The notes: generated by a model not told the origin, from the sequence alone. DNA of 64,000 nt from Fusobacterium naviforme (GCA_003014445.1 PYGH01000003.1:1-64000); one strand, 5' to 3'. Numbered from the stretch's first letter, positions 34,420 through 43,110 are shown. Numbers and translations: made by a program.

Positions 34420-35584
34420 AACCTTCCTCCTGCTTGCCGCAGCCTGCACCGCAGCGCTTCTGCTCGCCTCCTGTGGCGGTGCTCCCGCGTCAGAGACAGC
34501 CCCGTCCACCGGGAGCAGCACCGCGGAGAGCACTGCGGCAGAAATCTCAGTTGAAGCGCCGACAGAAGTCCCGGAGACTGAGGCAGCTCCGGATATCCCA
34601 CCGGAGCCGGGTCTCGTCCGAAGCGCGCTGACATACGCGTGGATTCCGGAGGCCGAGGCGGAGAAGCGTCCCATTGCAGTCATGTTCCCGATTGACCGAA
34701 AGGCTCAGCCCCAGTACGGCATCAGCCGCGCTGAGATCTTCTATGAGATCATGGAGGAGGGAAGCATGAGCCGCCAGATGGGCATACTCCAGAATTGGGA
34801 GGATCTGGCGCGCATCGGCAATATCCGCTCCATCCGCGACTACTTTATCTATGCGGCGCTTGAATGGGATTCCATCATAGTCCACTTCGGAGGACCGGAG
34901 ATTTTTGTAAAGCCTCTGCTGACCCGCTCCGATGTGGAGAATATCAACGGTGTCGGCGGCGCCATGGGAAGCAGCTACAACGCCTTCTTCCGCATTCCGA
35001 AGAACAGCCGCTCCGAGCACACGGCCTACACCGACTGCGAAAGACTTCAGGCTGCCATAGAGAAGGCGGGCTTCTCCCGCACACACCGCCAAGACTGCTG
35101 GAAGAAAGAACACTGGAAGTTCACTCCCACGGAACGTCCCTACAGCTTTGAGGATCACCCGGAGGCGGCCCCCGCGGCAGAGATCGACCTAAAGAGCTGC
35201 TATCCCGTGACCAGGCCTGCGATGCACTATGACCCGGAGACGCGGCTCTACTACCGCTCCATCTACGGAAAACCGCAGGTCGACGCCGCGACAGGCGAGC
35301 AGCTTGCCTTCTCGAATATACTCGTGCAGAGCGCCGTGTTCGGAAGACATCCAAACACGGAGTATCTCTATTTCCACATGCTCGACTCCGTACAGGACGG
35401 CTGGTACATGACGGCGGGGAAGATACTCCACGTCCACTGGATCAGGAATTCAGACTATGAGCCGACGAAATTTTACGATGACAACGGAGAGGAGATCACT
35501 CTGAACAGCGGAAAAACCATGGTCTTTGTCACGCGGGAGGGCGTGGACAGCTTCATCGCGGACGATGTCGTCTATGGCGTGTGA
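34406..35584 (+). CDS. DUF3048 (YerB-like) lipoprotein
   Basis: 392 residues from ATG at 34406 (GGAGGTGCCCC). Lipoprotein signal: KKTKTFLLLAAACTAALLLA then SCGG, with lipidation at the Cys. A 45-residue T/E/S/P-rich tether precedes the DUF3048 domain (RPIAVMFPIDRKAQPQYGIS ... IGNIRSIRDYFIYAALEWDS ... VHFGG) and its C-terminal DUF3048_C part (YKILHVHWIRNSDYEPTKFY type). Surface-anchored, function unknown. Coupled to the Nudix gene by overlap. Confidence 0.9.
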   Translation: MKKTKTFLLLAAACTAALLLASCGGAPASETAPSTGSSTAESTAAEISVEAPTEVPETEAAPDIPPEPGLVRSALTYAWIPEAEAEKRPIAVMFPIDRKAQPQYGISRAEIFYEIMEEGSMSRQMGILQNWEDLARIGNIRSIRDYFIYAALEWDSIIVHFGGPEIFVKPLLTRSDVENINGVGGAMGSSYNAFFRIPKNSRSEHTAYTDCERLQAAIEKAGFSRTHRQDCWKKEHWKFTPTERPYSFEDHPEAAPAAEIDLKSCYPVTRPAMHYDPETRLYYRSIYGKPQVDAATGEQLAFSNILVQSAVFGRHPNTEYLYFHMLDSVQDGWYMTAGKILHVHWIRNSDYEPTKFYDDNGEEITLNSGKTMVFVTREGVDSFIADDVVYGV

Positions 35585-35621
35585 GCGCTGTGTATTTCCT
35601 GAAGGAATTTCCTGTATGACG

Positions 35622-35661
35622 AAAGAGGATCCCCGATCTGACTCAGAGATCCTCTTTTGCA
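35622..35661 (+). terminator. Terminator after the DUF3048 gene, shared with the convergent ABC exporter
   Basis: AAAGAGGATC (35622-35631) pairs with GATCCTCTTT (35648-35657), followed by TTGC on the plus strand; on the minus strand the A-rich side also gives a short T tail. Its sequence is strikingly like the hairpin at 39189-39224. Confidence 0.75.
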
Positions 35662-35716
35662 TCGCAACGGGGAAGGAGCGGCCTGTCTGCACAGCTGCTC
35701 CTTCCCCCTTCCGATT

Positions 35717-36943
35717 TTATTCGTACCGCAGCGCAACAATCGGGTCCTCCTGCGCCGCCTTCTTCGCAGGATAAATTCCGAAGAAGACACCCACCGTCGC
35801 TGAAAACGCAACTGCGAGCACAATGACAGAGGGCTTCACCACAACAGCCACTCTGAAAATCGCCCCTCCAAGTCCCACGAGCAGCATGGACAGCAGTATT
35901 CCTATAATTCCTCCCATGGCGGAGAGCAGCGCGGACTCCGTAAGAAACTGAATCAGTATATCTCTGGTACTGGCTCCCAGCGCCTTTCGTATCCCGATCT
36001 CTCTGGTGCGCTCCGTCACAGACACCAGCATGATATTCATAATGCCGATCCCCCCCACCAGGAGGGAGATCGCTGCGATCCCGCCGACTGCCGCGGCGAT
36101 TCCGGCCATGACGCCATCCACCTGCTTCATCTGCGTCTGCACGGTCTGAATGTTCCAGTCCTCCGGTCTCCGGTTCTTCGTGCGGGAAACAAACGCCTTC
36201 AGCTCATTGGTGTACTCTAAAATCTCCTCCTCGCTCGCATCCAGCTTCCAAAAATAGCGCATATAATAGCTTGTATCATCCGCTCCCCGCATTAAGGTCT
36301 CCGGAATATACGCCTCGCCGCTGTCGTCGTTATTGCCGGACAAGAGCTTCTGAAACGGGCTCACCTCCTGCCGGTAGACTCCGACCACCCGGAACTCTCT
36401 GATCTCCCGGCCGAGCTCGGAGCGAAATGTCTGTCCGACAGCGTGCTCGCTTCCGAACAGCTTCCGGGCAGTCTCGACGTTCACCACGGCATTTTCCCTG
36501 CGCTCACGGAGATCCGCCTCATTCAGATAGCGTCCCTCCAGCAGAATGGCAGGCTGAACCTCCCAGTACTTCTCCTTCACGCCGAAAAAGTTCAGCTTTA
36601 ATTTTTTTCGATTGTTTCTTGCCTCTCCCCGCTCTGAAGCGTAGCTGTCGGTGTAAACCATCCGGTCGCTGAAAAGCTCCTGAATTCTTTCCATCTCTTC
36701 CATAGAGAAGTAGTCCGTATCGCGGTACTCACTGTCATCAAGCCAGTAGCCGATACTGATCGCCCCCTGCGTGACACCGACATTTTTTGCAATATCTGCA
36801 AACATCTTCCGCATCGTATCCCCGATAGACACGATGGAAATCACGGAGCCTATGCCGATGATGATTCCGAGCATCGTGAGGGCAGAGCGCATTTTATTGG
36901 CGCGCAGCGAGGTCAGCGCCATCTTCATATTCTCAACCAGCAT
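35717..36943 (-). CDS. MacB-type ABC transporter permease
   Basis: 408 residues. Membrane helix at 20-45 (TMLGIIIGIGSVISIVSIGD), a large extracytoplasmic MacB-core domain (about 50-270), then three helices forming the FtsX domain (about 285-408) with the conserved GIMNIMLVSVTERTREIGIR and IRKALGASTRDILIQFL. It ends YPAKKAAQEDPIVALRYE as usual. It works with the ATPase and adaptor encoded upstream to move a substrate (peptide, lantibiotic or lipid in relatives) out of the membrane. Overlaps the ATPase gene by 11 bases. Confidence 0.93.
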   Translation of the reverse strand: MLVENMKMALTSLRANKMRSALTMLGIIIGIGSVISIVSIGDTMRKMFADIAKNVGVTQGAISIGYWLDDSEYRDTDYFSMEEMERIQELFSDRMVYTDSYASERGEARNNRKKLKLNFFGVKEKYWEVQPAILLEGRYLNEADLRERRENAVVNVETARKLFGSEHAVGQTFRSELGREIREFRVVGVYRQEVSPFQKLLSGNNDDSGEAYIPETLMRGADDTSYYMRYFWKLDASEEEILEYTNELKAFVSRTKNRRPEDWNIQTVQTQMKQVDGVMAGIAAAVGGIAAISLLVGGIGIMNIMLVSVTERTREIGIRKALGASTRDILIQFLTESALLSAMGGIIGILLSMLLVGLGGAIFRVAVVVKPSVIVLAVAFSATVGVFFGIYPAKKAAQEDPIVALRYE

Positions 36944-37700
36944 CGTCTACCTCTCTTCTTCGATACAGTCCCTCAAACAGGCTGCTGTCTCTGACCTCAG
37001 TCGGATGCGGATTCTCAAGGTCAGAGACGAGCTTTCCGTCTGAAAAGCGCAGAATGCGCCGCGTGTATGCCGCGATATTCTCCTCGTGTGTCACAACCAC
37101 CACCGTCGCCCCGGCCCTGTGAAGCTCTGCAAAGAGCTCCATGATCTCCACAGAGCTCGCCGTGTCCAGATTGCCTGTCGGCTCATCCGCAAGTATCAGC
37201 GGAGGCTCATTTGCGAGGGCCCTGGCGATCGCCACGCGCTGCCGCTGTCCGCCCGAGAGCTCATGCGGCTGATGATGGACCCGCTCTCCGAGCCCCACCT
37301 TGCAAAGGAGCATTGCCGCCCGCTCCCTGCGCGCTCCCTGCGACTGCTCATGCGCATAAATCATGGGAATCTCTACATTTTTCAGTGCGCTCATGCGACT
37401 GATGAGATTGAAGCTCTGGAAGACAAAGCCTATCTTTTTATTTCTCACCAGATTCAGCTTTTCCGGAGGCATCTCTGCGACATCCTCTCCGTCAAGATAG
37501 TAGTGCCCCAGCGTCGGGCGATCGAGACAGCCCAGAATATTCATCAAGGTGGACTTGCCGGAGCCGGACTGTCCCATGATGGCGACAAATTCTCCCCTCT
37601 GTATTCTGAGATTGACCTTATTCAGTCCCAGCACCCGGAACGCCCCTGTATCATAGATCTTGACAAGATTTTTCAGTTCAATCAGCGGCATTCCCATCAC
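36933..37700 (-). CDS. MacB-type ABC transporter ATP-binding protein
   Basis: About 255 residues (possible starts GTG at 37700, ATG at 37697 or 37691). Walker [16 protein letters not shown], signature [19 protein letters not shown], Walker [14 protein letters not shown]-loop [10 protein letters not shown]: the LolD/MacB subfamily. A short C-terminal extension ([20 protein letters not shown]) is not essential to the family. The start overlaps the end of the adaptor gene, so all three exporter genes form one operon. Confidence 0.95.
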   Translation of the reverse strand: MMGMPLIELKNLVKIYDTGAFRVLGLNKVNLRIQRGEFVAIMGQSGSGKSTLMNILGCLDRPTLGHYYLDGEDVAEMPPEKLNLVRNKKIGFVFQSFNLISRMSALKNVEIPMIYAHEQSQGARRERAAMLLCKVGLGERVHHQPHELSGGQRQRVAIARALANEPPLILADEPTGNLDTASSVEIMELFAELHRAGATVVVVTHEENIAAYTRRILRFSDGKLVSDLENPHPTEVRDSSLFEGLYRRREVDDAG

Positions 37701-39079
37701 TTTGCACCCGCAGCTGCATCAGAGGCCGTCATCTTCAGCAGGCTCTCTCTGACCGCCACTCCCTCTGCAATCTCTTCTCCGGGTGTCAAAATAAAGTGTC
37801 GTCCCTCCGCAAAATGCGGGTCCGCGGCATCCAGCGGCGAGACCTCCACCGCAATGTCGCTCTCCACCCCTGTCCTGACAGGGCTCAGGAACACTGTCCC
37901 GCCCTCGACAAAAGCCAGCGCACTTCCTCCCTCCGGGGTCTGAACAAGCGCGGAGAGCGGCACGACAAACACATCCTTCGCCTCATCGAGGAGTATCTCT
38001 GCCCTCGCGGTAATGCCGGAGATCAGTCCCGACTCTCTGCTGTCCACCCTGATTTTTGTCGGAATGACACGCTCAGTAGAGCCGTTCCCCTTCATCTCTC
38101 CGGTAGGCGAAATCGACAAAACCTCCCCCTCTGCCTGCCTATCTCCCATGATACTGGCAGAAATCATCGCCTTCTGTCCCACGCTGACCTTTCCTATGGA
38201 ATACTCAGATATCCGTATTTCCAGCTCCAGCTCATCCAGATTTTCAATTGTGAACAGCGGCTTGTGCTCCTCCAGTCTGTCAACAAACTGCCCCGGCTTT
38301 GTATTAACCCTCGTGACCGTCCCCGCAATCGGAGAGAGCACTGTGGTCTCTGCCAGTCTGTCCTGTGCCTTCTCCAGCTCCTTCTCCGCAATTTGAATCT
38401 GAATACTATAGGAATCGTTGATCTGTACCTTTCCCTTCTTCACAGTGAAGGTCTGCATCGTGGCCCTTGCATTCTGAAGCGCCGCTTCTGCCGCCTCCAG
38501 CTCTGCCGCGGAAACCGCGCCTGTCTGAAACAGCGCAAGCTTTCTTGCGTGCTCTGTCTCAGCACTCTGGAGTGCCTGCTGTGCTTTTGCATAATCGGCG
38601 CCTGTATTCTTTGCGGCCTCCGCCTGATTCGCCTTCGCGAGAGCGAGCTGATGCTCCGCAAGCTCCAGAGCCTGCTCTGCACTCCGCGAATTCAGGTATG
38701 CGAGTACCTGTCCCTTCTCGACATGATCCCCCTCACGCACCAGAATATCGCGCACCTCCGCATGAATGTCCGACATAACATCCGCAGAATTGGTGCCGCT
38801 CACCGGTCCGCTCACCTTCAGCTTCTCCTGAACCTCTCCTCTCGTAAGCTCTGCCGTCGAAACGGCAAGGCCGCCTCCGCCCTTTCCCGAAAGCATGCGC
38901 ATCACCAGTGAAAGGATAAACAGCACTGCGATCACAGCCACCGCCAGCAGCAGGCTCTTCCCTCTGAACTTCCTTTTTTTCCCTATCTTCTCCGCCGTGT
39001 GCTCCCCGCCCTGCATCAGTTTCTGAATTTCTGCATCTATGATTTGCTCTTCATTCTGCTCCATATCCAGTTCGCCCAC
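37697..39079 (-). CDS. MacA-type membrane-fusion (periplasmic adaptor-like) protein
   Basis: About 460 residues. Cytoplasmic head, one membrane helix (about 45-65, SLLLAVAVIAVLFILSLVM), barrel-sandwich hybrid/lipoyl halves (VREGDHVEKGQVLAYLNSRS and SPIAGTVTRVNTKPGQFV), a long coiled-coil hairpin (about 135-230), and a beta-barrel domain (ELEIRISEYSIGKVSVGQKA). MacA-like proteins link an ABC exporter to the outside or to a TolC-type duct. TolC-like genes exist at the far end of this window. GTG at 39079 or ATG at 39064 could be the start; AAGGAG lies at 39085. Confidence 0.9.
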   Translation of the reverse strand: MGELDMEQNEEQIIDAEIQKLMQGGEHTAEKIGKKRKFRGKSLLLAVAVIAVLFILSLVMRMLSGKGGGGLAVSTAELTRGEVQEKLKVSGPVSGTNSADVMSDIHAEVRDILVREGDHVEKGQVLAYLNSRSAEQALELAEHQLALAKANQAEAAKNTGADYAKAQQALQSAETEHARKLALFQTGAVSAAELEAAEAALQNARATMQTFTVKKGKVQINDSYSIQIQIAEKELEKAQDRLAETTVLSPIAGTVTRVNTKPGQFVDRLEEHKPLFTIENLDELELEIRISEYSIGKVSVGQKAMISASIMGDRQAEGEVLSISPTGEMKGNGSTERVIPTKIRVDSRESGLISGITARAEILLDEAKDVFVVPLSALVQTPEGGSALAFVEGGTVFLSPVRTGVESDIAVEVSPLDAADPHFAEGRHFILTPGEEIAEGVAVRESLLKMTASDAAAGAK

Positions 39080-39113
39080 ACTCCTTTACATTCCTTCCAT
39101 AAAAGCTGCACGG

Positions 39114-39144
39114 ATTCTATCAGTTTTCCGTCTGATTGTGTCAA
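39114..39144 (-). promoter_or_regulatory. Possible promoter of the ABC exporter operon
   Basis: On the minus strand TTGACA (39139-39144) is followed after 19 bases by TAGAAT (39114-39119); the spacing is a little long. Confidence 0.4.
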
Positions 39145-39188
39145 TTTTACACCAAACTGCGTATTCTATGCAAGTTATAAGACATAGA

Positions 39189-39224
39189 GAAGAGGATCTC
39201 CGAACAAAATCAGAGATCCTCTTC
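39189..39224 (-). terminator. Terminator-like hairpin after the EFR1 gene
   Basis: GAAGAGGATCTC (39189-39200) pairs perfectly with GAGATCCTCTTC (39213-39224). On the minus strand the tail is TCTATGTCTT, only moderately T-rich. Near-identical in sequence to the hairpin at 35622-35657. Confidence 0.65.
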
Positions 39225-39235
39225 CTGCTTTCTAC

Positions 39236-40069
39236 TCAGATATAATAGAATTCGTTTTTCTTCAGCGGCTTTGCAAAATTCTGCTCCAGCATTGCGACAT
39301 GAGAGAGGAAGGCCACATCGTCAAAATATTTTGCTCCCGCACTGCATCCGCGGACGCAGGCCTGACACTTGATACAGATGCCCGGAACGTTTGCGACATC
39401 CTCCGGATCGATCGAAGCCACGGGACAGAGCCTCACGCAGTCGCCGCAGTTTGTACACTTCTCCATATCCGTGAGCGGCTTTGCCTTCAGAAACTTTGCG
39501 GGCTGTCCGTCCGTTCCCCTCGGTATGTAGTAGGGCGCAGCCGCATCTCCCGGAACATCCAGCGCTCTGTCCGCATGCCCTGCATGCAGCTCCTCTGCCA
39601 GAGCTCCGACTCTCTCTGCAAATTTTGCCGCATCCCGCATATCCTCTGCATCCGGTCTTCCACCCGCAAGCAGATCTGTAAAGGCATGGCGGCAGGCAAA
39701 GGCTGCTCCCGCCACCGGGACAAAGCCACCCGCCCGAAGTGTCTCCGTGAGCTCCGCAAGAGAATTGTCATAGCTTCGGTTTCCATAGGTCACGACCGCC
39801 GCGGCGAGAGCCCCATGTCCCGCAAGCTTCGTCTGAAAGTCAGGTAGTATCTTGTTTGGGAGCTTCCCGGCATAGGTCGGCGAGCCGACCACCACAAAAT
39901 CACCTGTGCCAAAGCTCTGCACATCCTCCCGCGCTTTCTGCAATGTAAAATCATACACCTCCATAGGACAGGCAAGCCTATGTGCGAGCTCCTGCCCAAT
40001 CCGCTTCACCACCGAAGCTGTGTTGCCGGTCGCACTCCAGTAGAGCGCGACAACACGCTGTATCTTCAT
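39236..40069 (-). CDS. EFR1-type flavodoxin/ferredoxin fusion protein
   Basis: 277 residues; ATG at 40069 after GAGGAGGAAGAGTG. Flavodoxin-like domain (about 1-165) with the FMN loop YWSATGNTASVV and VGSPTYAGKLPNKI. The C-terminal part holds two [4Fe-4S] motifs: CTNCGDCVRLCP and CIKCQACVRGC, then KNEFYYI. Known as the EFR1 family of anaerobes; likely an electron carrier, partner enzymes unknown. No redox enzyme is adjacent. Confidence 0.93.
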   Translation of the reverse strand: MKIQRVVALYWSATGNTASVVKRIGQELAHRLACPMEVYDFTLQKAREDVQSFGTGDFVVVGSPTYAGKLPNKILPDFQTKLAGHGALAAAVVTYGNRSYDNSLAELTETLRAGGFVPVAGAAFACRHAFTDLLAGGRPDAEDMRDAAKFAERVGALAEELHAGHADRALDVPGDAAAPYYIPRGTDGQPAKFLKAKPLTDMEKCTNCGDCVRLCPVASIDPEDVANVPGICIKCQACVRGCSAGAKYFDDVAFLSHVAMLEQNFAKPLKKNEFYYI

Positions 40070-40159
40070 CACTCTTCCTCCTCTCCGGAGATTGCATCAC
40101 GGCACTCCAGACTGTATACTTAGTACAAATTTACCATAGGAACAAGGGAGAGACAAGCC

Positions 40160-41473
40160 ATGTGGTTTGAAGAAAGTGTATTCTACCAGATCTACCCGCT
40201 GACGCTCTGCGGCGCTCCCGCGGATCATGAACTCCTGCCCGCTGCTGCCCCGGGCGCGCTGCCTCCGGACGGCGTCCCCGCCCCCGCACACCGCATCCTG
40301 CGCCTCACGGACTTTGCCCCTTATCTCAGGACGCTCGGCATACGCGCAGTCTACTTAAATCCGCTCATGGAGAGCGATACGCACGGCTACGACACCCGCG
40401 ACTACCGGCTGCCGGACCGCCGTCTCGGGAGCGCAGAGGATGTAAAAGCTGTCGTCACAGCCTTTCATGAAAACGGCATACGCGTGGTGTTCGACGGCGT
40501 GTTCAACCACGCGGGGCGCGGATTCTTCGCCTTTCAGGATGTAAAGCGCTACGGCCGGGAGAGCCGCTACCGCGACTGGTTTCACCTCGATTTCAACGGC
40601 GACTCCCCCTATGGCGACGGCTTCTGGTACGAGGGCTGGGAGGGACATTACGAGCTGGTGCGCCTTAAGCTTGAAAACCCGGAGCTGCAGCAGTATCTGC
40701 TTGAGAGCGTGCGCCTCTGGTTCCATGAATTTGATATTGACGGGCTGCGCCTCGACGTCGCCTACCTCCTGCCGCTGTGGTTCATCTCCATGCTGAAACA
40801 AGAGATGCGCGCGCTGAAGCCGGACACCTTTCTTCTCGCGGAGATACTCGGGGACAACGCCGGGCGCTTCTACAGCGAGGGACAGGCAGATGCAATCACG
40901 GACTACCCCGGCTACAAGGCGCTCTGGTCCTCCTTCAATTCTCTGAATCTCTTTGAGCTCGCACACACGGTGCGTCGAAACTACCTGGAGATGTACCGCG
41001 GACAGCGTCTCTTTTCATTTGCGGACAATCACGACGTGGAGCGCATCGCATCCAGGCTCACTGATCCGGAGAAGCTGCCGCTGATCTATGCACTGCTCCT
41101 GACTCTTCCCGGCATTCCCTGCATCTACTACGGCAGCGAGTGGGGCACGGAGGGCCGGAAGGAGGCGGGAAGCGACGCTTCTCTGCGTCCCGCCTTTGCT
41201 GCGCCGCAGCCAAACACACTGACAGAGCAGATTTCCGCGTTGATCCACCTCCGGAACGACACGCCGGAGCTCTCCTCCGGAAGCTACCGGGAGCTTCTGC
41301 TGACAAACCGCAGCTTTGCCTTTGCAAGGGAATACGAGGGTAATGTCAGCACCGTCGCAGTGAATCTCGACAGTGAGACGGCAGAGCTCCACCTCCCGGA
41401 CGGGCGCACACTCACTCTGCCGCCGAAGCGCGCGGCAATCAGCCGGAGAGACGATACATTCCGACTGCTCTGA
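40160..41473 (+). CDS. GH13 alpha-amylase-family glycosidase
   Basis: 437 residues after AAGGGAGAGACAAGCC. TIM barrel with all catalytic parts: region I DGVFNHAG, nucleophile Asp in IDGLRLDVAYLLP (about 200), acid/base Glu in FLLAEILGD (about 230) and Asp in FADNHDVERI (about 290). No signal peptide, so it acts on imported oligosaccharides. The family hydrolyses or transfers alpha-glucosidic links; the compact C-terminal domain (about 375-437) and short loops suggest a small-oligosaccharide enzyme. No transporter or other sugar gene is next to it. Confidence 0.92.
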   Translation: MWFEESVFYQIYPLTLCGAPADHELLPAAAPGALPPDGVPAPAHRILRLTDFAPYLRTLGIRAVYLNPLMESDTHGYDTRDYRLPDRRLGSAEDVKAVVTAFHENGIRVVFDGVFNHAGRGFFAFQDVKRYGRESRYRDWFHLDFNGDSPYGDGFWYEGWEGHYELVRLKLENPELQQYLLESVRLWFHEFDIDGLRLDVAYLLPLWFISMLKQEMRALKPDTFLLAEILGDNAGRFYSEGQADAITDYPGYKALWSSFNSLNLFELAHTVRRNYLEMYRGQRLFSFADNHDVERIASRLTDPEKLPLIYALLLTLPGIPCIYYGSEWGTEGRKEAGSDASLRPAFAAPQPNTLTEQISALIHLRNDTPELSSGSYRELLLTNRSFAFAREYEGNVSTVAVNLDSETAELHLPDGRTLTLPPKRAAISRRDDTFRLL

Positions 41474-41512
41474 TTCATACCGCGCTTCGTCTGCATTTCC
41501 CGCACCCTGCCC

Positions 41513-41541
41513 TTGACTTTACTGCTGCCCCGGCTTATAAT
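41513..41541 (+). promoter_or_regulatory. Promoter of the decarboxylase beta-subunit leader
   Basis: TTGACT (41513-41518) and TATAAT (41536-41541) with exactly 17 bases between them; transcription should start around 41548, at the first bases of the aptamer-like RNA. Confidence 0.85.
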
Positions 41542-41550
41542 GGCGCCAAT

Positions 41551-41660
41551 AAAGGGGAGTAGCTGGCAGTGCATCTGCACAGGCAACCGGATCCGACATA
41601 CCCGATGGGCACCGCTCATCCGAGTCCGGTTTAGGAAAATGACCGACAGCGAGACTTTTA
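41551..41660 (+). ncRNA. Riboswitch-like leader, yybP-ykoY (manganese) type by sequence
   Basis: The leader starts AAAGGGGAGTAGC and ends AGCGAGACTTTTA. Both blocks match the two sides of the P1/internal loop of yybP-ykoY aptamers (AAAGGGGAGUAGC ... AGCAAGACCUUU in the Lactococcus RNA), and conserved GACATAC and CACCG blocks lie between them (41595 and 41610). A stem GGCAGTGCATCTGCAC-type arm follows the first block. Its 3' side is shared with the terminator stem described next, the geometry of a transcriptional ON switch. Downstream is a sodium-pump subunit rather than a Mn2+ exporter, so a Na+-sensing class is an alternative reading. Confidence 0.65.
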
Positions 41661-41698
41661 TCAGGCTCAATTGCCATGATAAGAGTCCCGCTGTTTTT
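41647..41698 (+). terminator. Regulated terminator of the riboswitch-like leader
   Basis: CAGCGAGACTTTTATCA (41647-41663) pairs over 17 positions (two G-U) with TGATAAGAGTCCCGCTG (41677-41693), followed by TTTTTC. The 5' arm is also the 3' arm of the aptamer's closing stem, so aptamer and terminator exclude each other. Confidence 0.85.
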
Positions 41699-41734
41699 CA
41701 TTCCCTGACTTTCTAAATTTAAAGGAGACAGTAT

Positions 41735-42883
41735 ATGAGCTTTTTACTGGAAGGACTGCTGTCCGTGACCTGGCAGCAGCTTGTGATGTATCTGGTCGGA
41801 ATCGCGCTGATCTGGCTCGCCGTTGAGAAGGAATACGAGCCCTCGCTGCTGCTTCCCATGGGCTTTGGCGCCATCCTCGTCAATCTGCCGCTCTCCGGTG
41901 TTCTGGATCAGCTCGTGCAGGGAAAGGTTCCGGCTGCCGGCATCATCGAGTGGCTGTACAAGGTCGGCATCGAGTCCTCCGAGATGATGCCCCTGCTGCT
42001 CTTTATCGGCATCGGTGCGATGATTGATTTCGGTCCGCTCCTCTCACAGCCCTTTTATTTTCTCTTCGGAGCGGCGGCGCAGTTCGGCATCTTTGCGGCC
42101 ATCCTCATTGCCTGTCTCATGGGCTTTGACTTAAAGGACGCGGCCTCCATCGGTATCATCGGCGCGGCGGACGGCCCCACCTCCATACTGGTATCGCAGG
42201 TGCTGGGCTCCAACTACATCGGACCGATCGCAGTCGCAGCCTACTCCTATATGGCTCTGGTCCCGATCATCCAGCCCTTTGCAATCAAGCTGGTGACAAC
42301 CGAGAAGGAGCGCCGCATTCATATGAGCTACAGCCCGAAAAGCATCTCCCGCACTACGCGCATTGCCTTTCCGATCGCCGTGACGATCATCGTGGGCTTT
42401 GTGTCACCGCAGTCCGTGGCGCTGGTCGGCTTTCTGATGTTCGGAAATCTGCTCCGGGAATGCGGTGTTCTGAACAGCCTCAGCAAGACCGCGCAGGATG
42501 ATCTCGTCAATCTCATCACCCTGCTCCTCGGCCTCACGATCTCCTTCAGCATGCGCGCCGAACAGTTCGTAAATCCGCAGACCATCATGATCATGGCACT
42601 GGGACTGGTCGCCTTCATTTTTGACACCGTAGCCGGCGTGCTCTTTGCAAAGCTGGTCAATGTCGTGCTTCGGATCTTCAGAAGGCCCCCCGTGAATCCG
42701 ATGATCGGCGGCTGCGGCATCTCCGCCTTCCCCATGTCCTCACGCGTTGTGCAGCGTCTCGCGACGGAGGCTGAGAAGGGCAATATCATACTCATGCAGG
42801 CGGCCGGCACCAATGTCGCGGGTCAGGTCGCTTCCGTTATTGCGGGTGGGCTGGTGATCAGCATCGTCTCTCCGTACCTGTAA
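41735..42883 (+). CDS. Sodium ion-translocating decarboxylase, beta subunit
   Basis: 382 residues after AAAGGAG. Nine or so membrane helices with the hallmark ADGPTSILVSQVLGSN (Asp in the Na+ channel) and GGCGISAFPMSSRVVQ near the C terminus, as in OadB/GcdB/MmdB. The beta subunit couples decarboxylation of a biotin-bound carboxyl group to Na+ export. No alpha (carboxyltransferase) or biotin carrier gene follows, so those must lie elsewhere, or the subunit has another role. The gene is controlled by the riboswitch-like leader and is followed by a miniature gamma-like partner. Confidence 0.93.
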   Translation: MSFLLEGLLSVTWQQLVMYLVGIALIWLAVEKEYEPSLLLPMGFGAILVNLPLSGVLDQLVQGKVPAAGIIEWLYKVGIESSEMMPLLLFIGIGAMIDFGPLLSQPFYFLFGAAAQFGIFAAILIACLMGFDLKDAASIGIIGAADGPTSILVSQVLGSNYIGPIAVAAYSYMALVPIIQPFAIKLVTTEKERRIHMSYSPKSISRTTRIAFPIAVTIIVGFVSPQSVALVGFLMFGNLLRECGVLNSLSKTAQDDLVNLITLLLGLTISFSMRAEQFVNPQTIMIMALGLVAFIFDTVAGVLFAKLVNVVLRIFRRPPVNPMIGGCGISAFPMSSRVVQRLATEAEKGNIILMQAAGTNVAGQVASVIAGGLVISIVSPYL

Positions 42884-42913
42884 GGCTCAGCACATTTCCA
42901 AAGGAGGAAAGCT

Positions 42914-43033
42914 ATGAATACAACCCAGATTGCCCTGGAAATCATGGCGAAGGGCATGGGCGGCATCTTCGCCGCCGCGATTATCATCATGTTTGCAATT
43001 ATGATTCTTCAGAAGATCACAGCAAAGAAATGA
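42914..43033 (+). CDS. OadG-related small subunit (39 residues)
   Basis: Starts 30 bases after the beta-subunit gene with an ideal AAGGAGG. The protein MNTTQIALEIMAKGMGGIFA continues with one membrane helix (AAAIIIMFAIMIL) and ends KITAKK. OadG gamma subunits share this single N-terminal helix with a GMG motif, but carry a longer soluble tail with zinc ligands that is absent here. It matches the miniature OadG-related subunits found beside orphan beta subunits and probably stabilises the membrane pump. Confidence 0.85.
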   Translation: MNTTQIALEIMAKGMGGIFAAAIIIMFAIMILQKITAKK

Positions 43034-43050
43034 GTCCCGAAGATAGAAAA

Positions 43051-43110
43051 CAGCCCCCGGATGAGACTCCTGAAACGGAGCACTCCGGGGGCTGACTATT
43101 GTTTTTCAGG
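43051..43110 (+). terminator. Terminator after the decarboxylase pair
   Basis: CAGCCCCCGGA (43051-43061) pairs with TCCGGGGGCTG (43084-43094) with an inner CTCC/GGAG stem, followed by ACTATTGTTTTTC. Confidence 0.85.

Noticed and set aside
37796-38911. 371-codon plus-strand frame
   Set aside because: Antisense of the MacA-like adaptor; no ribosome site, Cys- and Leu-rich noise.
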